Of a stretch of DNA of 64,000 bases, positions 61,246 to 64,000 are shown one piece after another (position 1 is the first letter of the stretch; each line of letters opens with the position of its first letter). The stretch is from JAEZBP01 sp963832725 (lineage in GTDB: Bacteria > Myxococcota_A > Polyangia > Polyangiales > Sandaracinaceae), in NCBI GenBank assembly GCA_963832725.1, contig CAWHVG010000003.1:310001-374000 (forward strand), in the 5' to 3' direction. The notes beneath the pieces were generated by a model, which had not been told where the DNA came from, ran no database searches, and was given only the letters and a program-made list of their open reading frames with translations. A program made the position numbers and the translations under genes.

Positions 61246-63999
61246 TCAGCTCCGACGGGCTGCGGAGCCCGCGCGGAACTTCCGGTCGAAGAGCCGCACG
61301 CGCCTCAGAAGTAGGTCCGCGACGAAGAGGAACAACGCGAGGAAGAGAAGCCTCGGCCAGAGCTCTTCGTGGTGCTCGATGTGCTCGCCGGCGGCGTCGA
61401 AGAGGCGCTCCACGCTCGGGTCGACGGTGCCGCCGGTCAGCGACGCGGCGCGCTCCAGCAACGCCACGTCCGGTTCGAAGGTCATGTACTCGCGAGGGTA
61501 GGGATTGGAGAGCTGCGCGTGGCTCTCGGCCACCGTTCGCCCGTCGCGCTGGTGCTCGGCCGTGAGGACGAACGAGCCGTAGCGCTCGAGCGGGAAGCGC
61601 GCCTCGTAGCGACCCGGCGCCGTCTGTGAGAGCGGGACGTCCTCGTCGAGGCGCGCGTCGTGCGCGGCGCCCATCGGTCCCTCGACGTGCAGGGTCGAGG
61701 TGAGGTCGTTCATGAACTCGTCGTCCGCGCCGACGGCGTCCACCACGACGTGGACCTCTTCGTCCGCGACATCGGCGTGCATGTCGAGGGTCTGCCGGCG
61801 CCGCTGCCGCATGTGCTCGCGCACGAGCTGCGCCCAGAAGCGCGAGTATCCCGGCCACCTCAGCCACTCGACGCTCCAGCGGTTCTTCACGTCGCTCGTC
61901 CACGCCAGCGACCAGCCCAGCCCCACGCGCCAGCGGGCGAGGATCGGCTCGCCGAGCTCGCTGACCAGGACGACCTGTGCCGGGCTCGGCTTCGCGCGCG
62001 TCGCCACGTAGCCGTGGAGGAAGGGCGCGCTCTCGATGCCCACGCCGCGCAAGAAATCGGCGGGCTCGCTGACCGTCGGGCGGAAGTACTCCTCCACCAC
62101 GTTCGAGCGCGCGACGGTGCTCGTCTCGCGCATGAAGATGCGCGGCACGTTGTGTGGGTCCTGCGTGAAGTACGCGCGACCACCGCCGAGGCTCGCCAGG
62201 TGCGCGAGCAGCGCGCGGTTCACGTCGCTGCCGAGGCCGACGGTGCTGACGGTGATCCCCTCCGCGCTCATGGCCTGCACCAGCTCGGGGATGCCGGCCT
62301 CCTGCGTCTGCCCGTCGGTGAGGAGGATGACGTGCTTGATGCGGGCGCGTGTCACCACGAGGTCCTGGTAGGCCATGTCGAGGGCGGGGAAGATGGCCGT
62401 GCCGCCGCGCGCCGCGAGCCGGCCGATGTCCCGCATGATCTGGATGCGGTTGCGCGCGCTCTGCATGCGGACGACGCGGCTCGGTTGCGAGTCGAAGCCG
62501 ACCACCTCGATGTAGTCCTCGCCGCCGAGCATCTCGGCGGTGGCGCCGGCTGCGTCCTTCGCGAGCTCGATCTTCTGGCCGTTCATCGAGCCGCTCTTGT
62601 CGATGACCAGCGCCAGCGCGAGCGAGGGCTGATCGCGCCGCCGCTCGGCGTCCATTCGCACCGGCAAGAGCCGCTCGATGCGGGTGTTCTGCCAGCCGCC
62701 GAGGCCGAAGCTGTTCTCGCCGCCCGCCATCAAGAAGCCGCCGCCGAGATCCCGCACGTAGCGCTCGATGGCGTCCTGCTGGGTGAGCGTGACCTGATCG
62801 GCGGGGACGTCCGAGAGGATGACGAAGTCGTAGCGCTCGAGCTCGCGGAGCGAGGTCGGGATGGAGCGCGGGCTCCTCACGTCGACCTCGAAGTCACCCG
62901 CCGCCAGCGCGCGCGCCAGATAGCTCGCGCGGCCTTCGCTTCCTTCCACGTAGAGCACGCTGGGACGGCCGGGCACGACCACCGTGGTGGCGAAGCGGTC
63001 GTTGGCGCGGAAGCGGTCGGGGCCCTCGGGCTCGACGCTGAGCGCGTAGGTGACCGGACCGGCGACGCGCACCACCGAGCGGAGCTCGATCTCGTTGTCG
63101 CCCGGATGGAGCTCCACGTCGCGCACGCCGTCGAGGCCGTTGAGCGTCTCGCCCTGGTAGAGCCGGATCCGCGCGCGGGTGTCGGAGGTGGAGAAGACGT
63201 GGGCGCGGATGGGGAAGGGCTCGCCGACCTGCAGCCGCTCGGGGATGACCAGATCCCGCACCGCGACCTCGCGCGGGACGCCTTCGCGGTAGGGGCGCGC
63301 GTAGAGCTTCACCCCGAAGCGCGCGGCGCGCGCGGCCTCGGAGAGCAGGTCGCCTTCGGTCTGTCCGCCGTCCGAGAGGATGACGGCGCGCCGCAGGTGT
63401 CCGGGCGGGAAGAGCCCGTAGGCGAGCTGCAGGGCCGCCTGCAGGTTGGACCCAGCCCCGTCGCCGGCCCCGTCGCCGCCAGCCCCGTCGCCGCCCTCGT
63501 GGCGGGCGAGGTGGCGCGTGATGCGCGGGACCTCGTCGCCTGCGAGCGGGACGAGCGCCGGATCGCGGGCGAAGGTGACGAGCTGGACGTCGTCGTCGCC
63601 GCGCGCGTTCCAGGCTTCCTGCACGGCCGTTCGCGCCGCCTCCAGCGAGGCGTCGGTGACCGAGTCGGAGACGTCGACGAGGAAGACGGTGCTGATGCGC
63701 GTGACGTCCGTCGTCCGCGCGACGCGGGCGAGCGCCAGCGCCAGTACGGCGACGAGGAGCGCCCGGAGGGCCGCGCCGAGCCACCGCTGCGCGCGCGGCA
63801 GGTCGGCGAGCGAGAGCTGTAGCCCGAAAAAGACGAGCGGCGTCAGGCCGATCAGCGCCAGGTAGCGCGGCGCGAGGATCTCGTAGTCCTCGCCTTCGAG
63901 CGCGAAGGTGACGGCGTCTTGGCCGGCCCAGCGGAATACGGCGAAGGCGATGGCGGCGCCGCTCGCCAGCGCGAGGCCGAGCCCGATGCCGATTCGCAC
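61246..63999 (-). CDS. Large membrane protein with two vWA domains (window-edge start)
   Basis: At least 917 residues; the first visible codon is a GTG at the window edge, so the true start may lie outside. Three N-terminal helices precede a first vWA-like domain (FLVDVSDSVTDASLEAARTA) with a Gly/Asp/Ala repeat (GGDGAGGDGAGDG). A class I amidotransferase-like fold follows (VLYVEGSEGRASYLARAL, YDFVILSDVPAD, GGGFLMAGGENSFGLGGW), then a canonical vWA with MIDAS DKSGSMNG, GGTAIF and LTDGQTQEAG. A last helix (LWPRLLFLALFLFVADLLLR) anchors the C-terminus. Similar in plan to the BatA-like protein at 24-26 kb but not a close copy. Confidence 0.87.
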   Translation of the reverse strand: MRIGIGLGLALASGAAIAFAVFRWAGQDAVTFALEGEDYEILAPRYLALIGLTPLVFFGLQLSLADLPRAQRWLGAALRALLVAVLALALARVARTTDVTRISTVFLVDVSDSVTDASLEAARTAVQEAWNARGDDDVQLVTFARDPALVPLAGDEVPRITRHLARHEGGDGAGGDGAGDGAGSNLQAALQLAYGLFPPGHLRRAVILSDGGQTEGDLLSEAARAARFGVKLYARPYREGVPREVAVRDLVIPERLQVGEPFPIRAHVFSTSDTRARIRLYQGETLNGLDGVRDVELHPGDNEIELRSVVRVAGPVTYALSVEPEGPDRFRANDRFATTVVVPGRPSVLYVEGSEGRASYLARALAAGDFEVDVRSPRSIPTSLRELERYDFVILSDVPADQVTLTQQDAIERYVRDLGGGFLMAGGENSFGLGGWQNTRIERLLPVRMDAERRRDQPSLALALVIDKSGSMNGQKIELAKDAAGATAEMLGGEDYIEVVGFDSQPSRVVRMQSARNRIQIMRDIGRLAARGGTAIFPALDMAYQDLVVTRARIKHVILLTDGQTQEAGIPELVQAMSAEGITVSTVGLGSDVNRALLAHLASLGGGRAYFTQDPHNVPRIFMRETSTVARSNVVEEYFRPTVSEPADFLRGVGIESAPFLHGYVATRAKPSPAQVVLVSELGEPILARWRVGLGWSLAWTSDVKNRWSVEWLRWPGYSRFWAQLVREHMRQRRRQTLDMHADVADEEVHVVVDAVGADDEFMNDLTSTLHVEGPMGAAHDARLDEDVPLSQTAPGRYEARFPLERYGSFVLTAEHQRDGRTVAESHAQLSNPYPREYMTFEPDVALLERAASLTGGTVDPSVERLFDAAGEHIEHHEELWPRLLFLALFLFVADLLLRRVRLFDRKFRAGSAARRS

Positions 64000-64000
64000 G

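Overview
The window is about 70% GC, densely coded on both strands, and reads as a chromosomal segment of a Gram-negative predatory- or soil-type bacterium, most likely a myxobacterium (phylum Myxococcota, Polyangia/Sandaracinaceae-like). This placement is inferred from the gene mix: a double-length UvrA, FHA-domain proteins beside a Ser/Thr kinase, an FHA-GAF-adenylate cyclase, PilB, a MoxR/DUF58/vWA/DUF4175 cluster, FadL-type outer-membrane protein, paired membrane desaturases and several large exported proteins without clear relatives. No rRNA, tRNA, CRISPR array, prophage or complete insertion sequence was seen.

Layout. 0-10 kb: giant uvrA, then a reverse-strand block with a 3-oxoacid CoA-transferase (scoAB) and pyrimidine genes (pyrC-carA). 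10-19 kb: CPBP protease, the pilus ATPase pilB (many indels), an FHA protein overlapping a Ser/Thr kinase, a membrane repeat protein whose 3' end and hairpin are tandemly duplicated, and a FadL-like porin. 19-33 kb: a 130-kDa-class exported protein of unknown function, prmC, then a reverse-strand cluster DUF4175 > HExxH/TPR protein > moxR > DUF58 > BatA-like vWA protein. 33-43 kb: a methyltransferase-like/coiled-coil protein, groES-groEL under a CIRCE operator, two hypothetical genes, rpoZ, the FHA-GAF-cyclase and accA. 43-50 kb: prsW, xth, trm112-like, hemB with an AstE/AspA-like deacylase, a hemerythrin protein, an SDR and a receiver-like protein. 50-64 kb: FKBP isomerase, a two-desaturase operon, a CpoB/YbgF-like and a LysM protein, a GT39-like glycosyltransferase, a GAF-GAF histidine kinase, a DUF6952-like/thioredoxin pair, dksA and a large double-vWA membrane protein that reaches the window edge.

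Two genome-scale signals stand out. First, a family of short inverted-repeat elements (165-166 bp in three copies, 180, 145 and 65 bp in others) is bounded by CTAG, with a shared palindromic core. They sit directly against start codons (moxR, the SDR gene), in tandem between accA and prsW, and once in frame inside a glycosyltransferase gene. Their C-TA-[element]-TA-G ends fit a non-autonomous element of the IS630/Tc1-mariner type. Second, about twenty conserved genes carry 1-bp frameshifts. Many of these fall in or beside GATC (at least eight are GATC read as GATTC/GAATC), which looks like a systematic sequencing artefact at a modified motif rather than real gene decay. Genes with such shifts are therefore annotated as whole reading frames.
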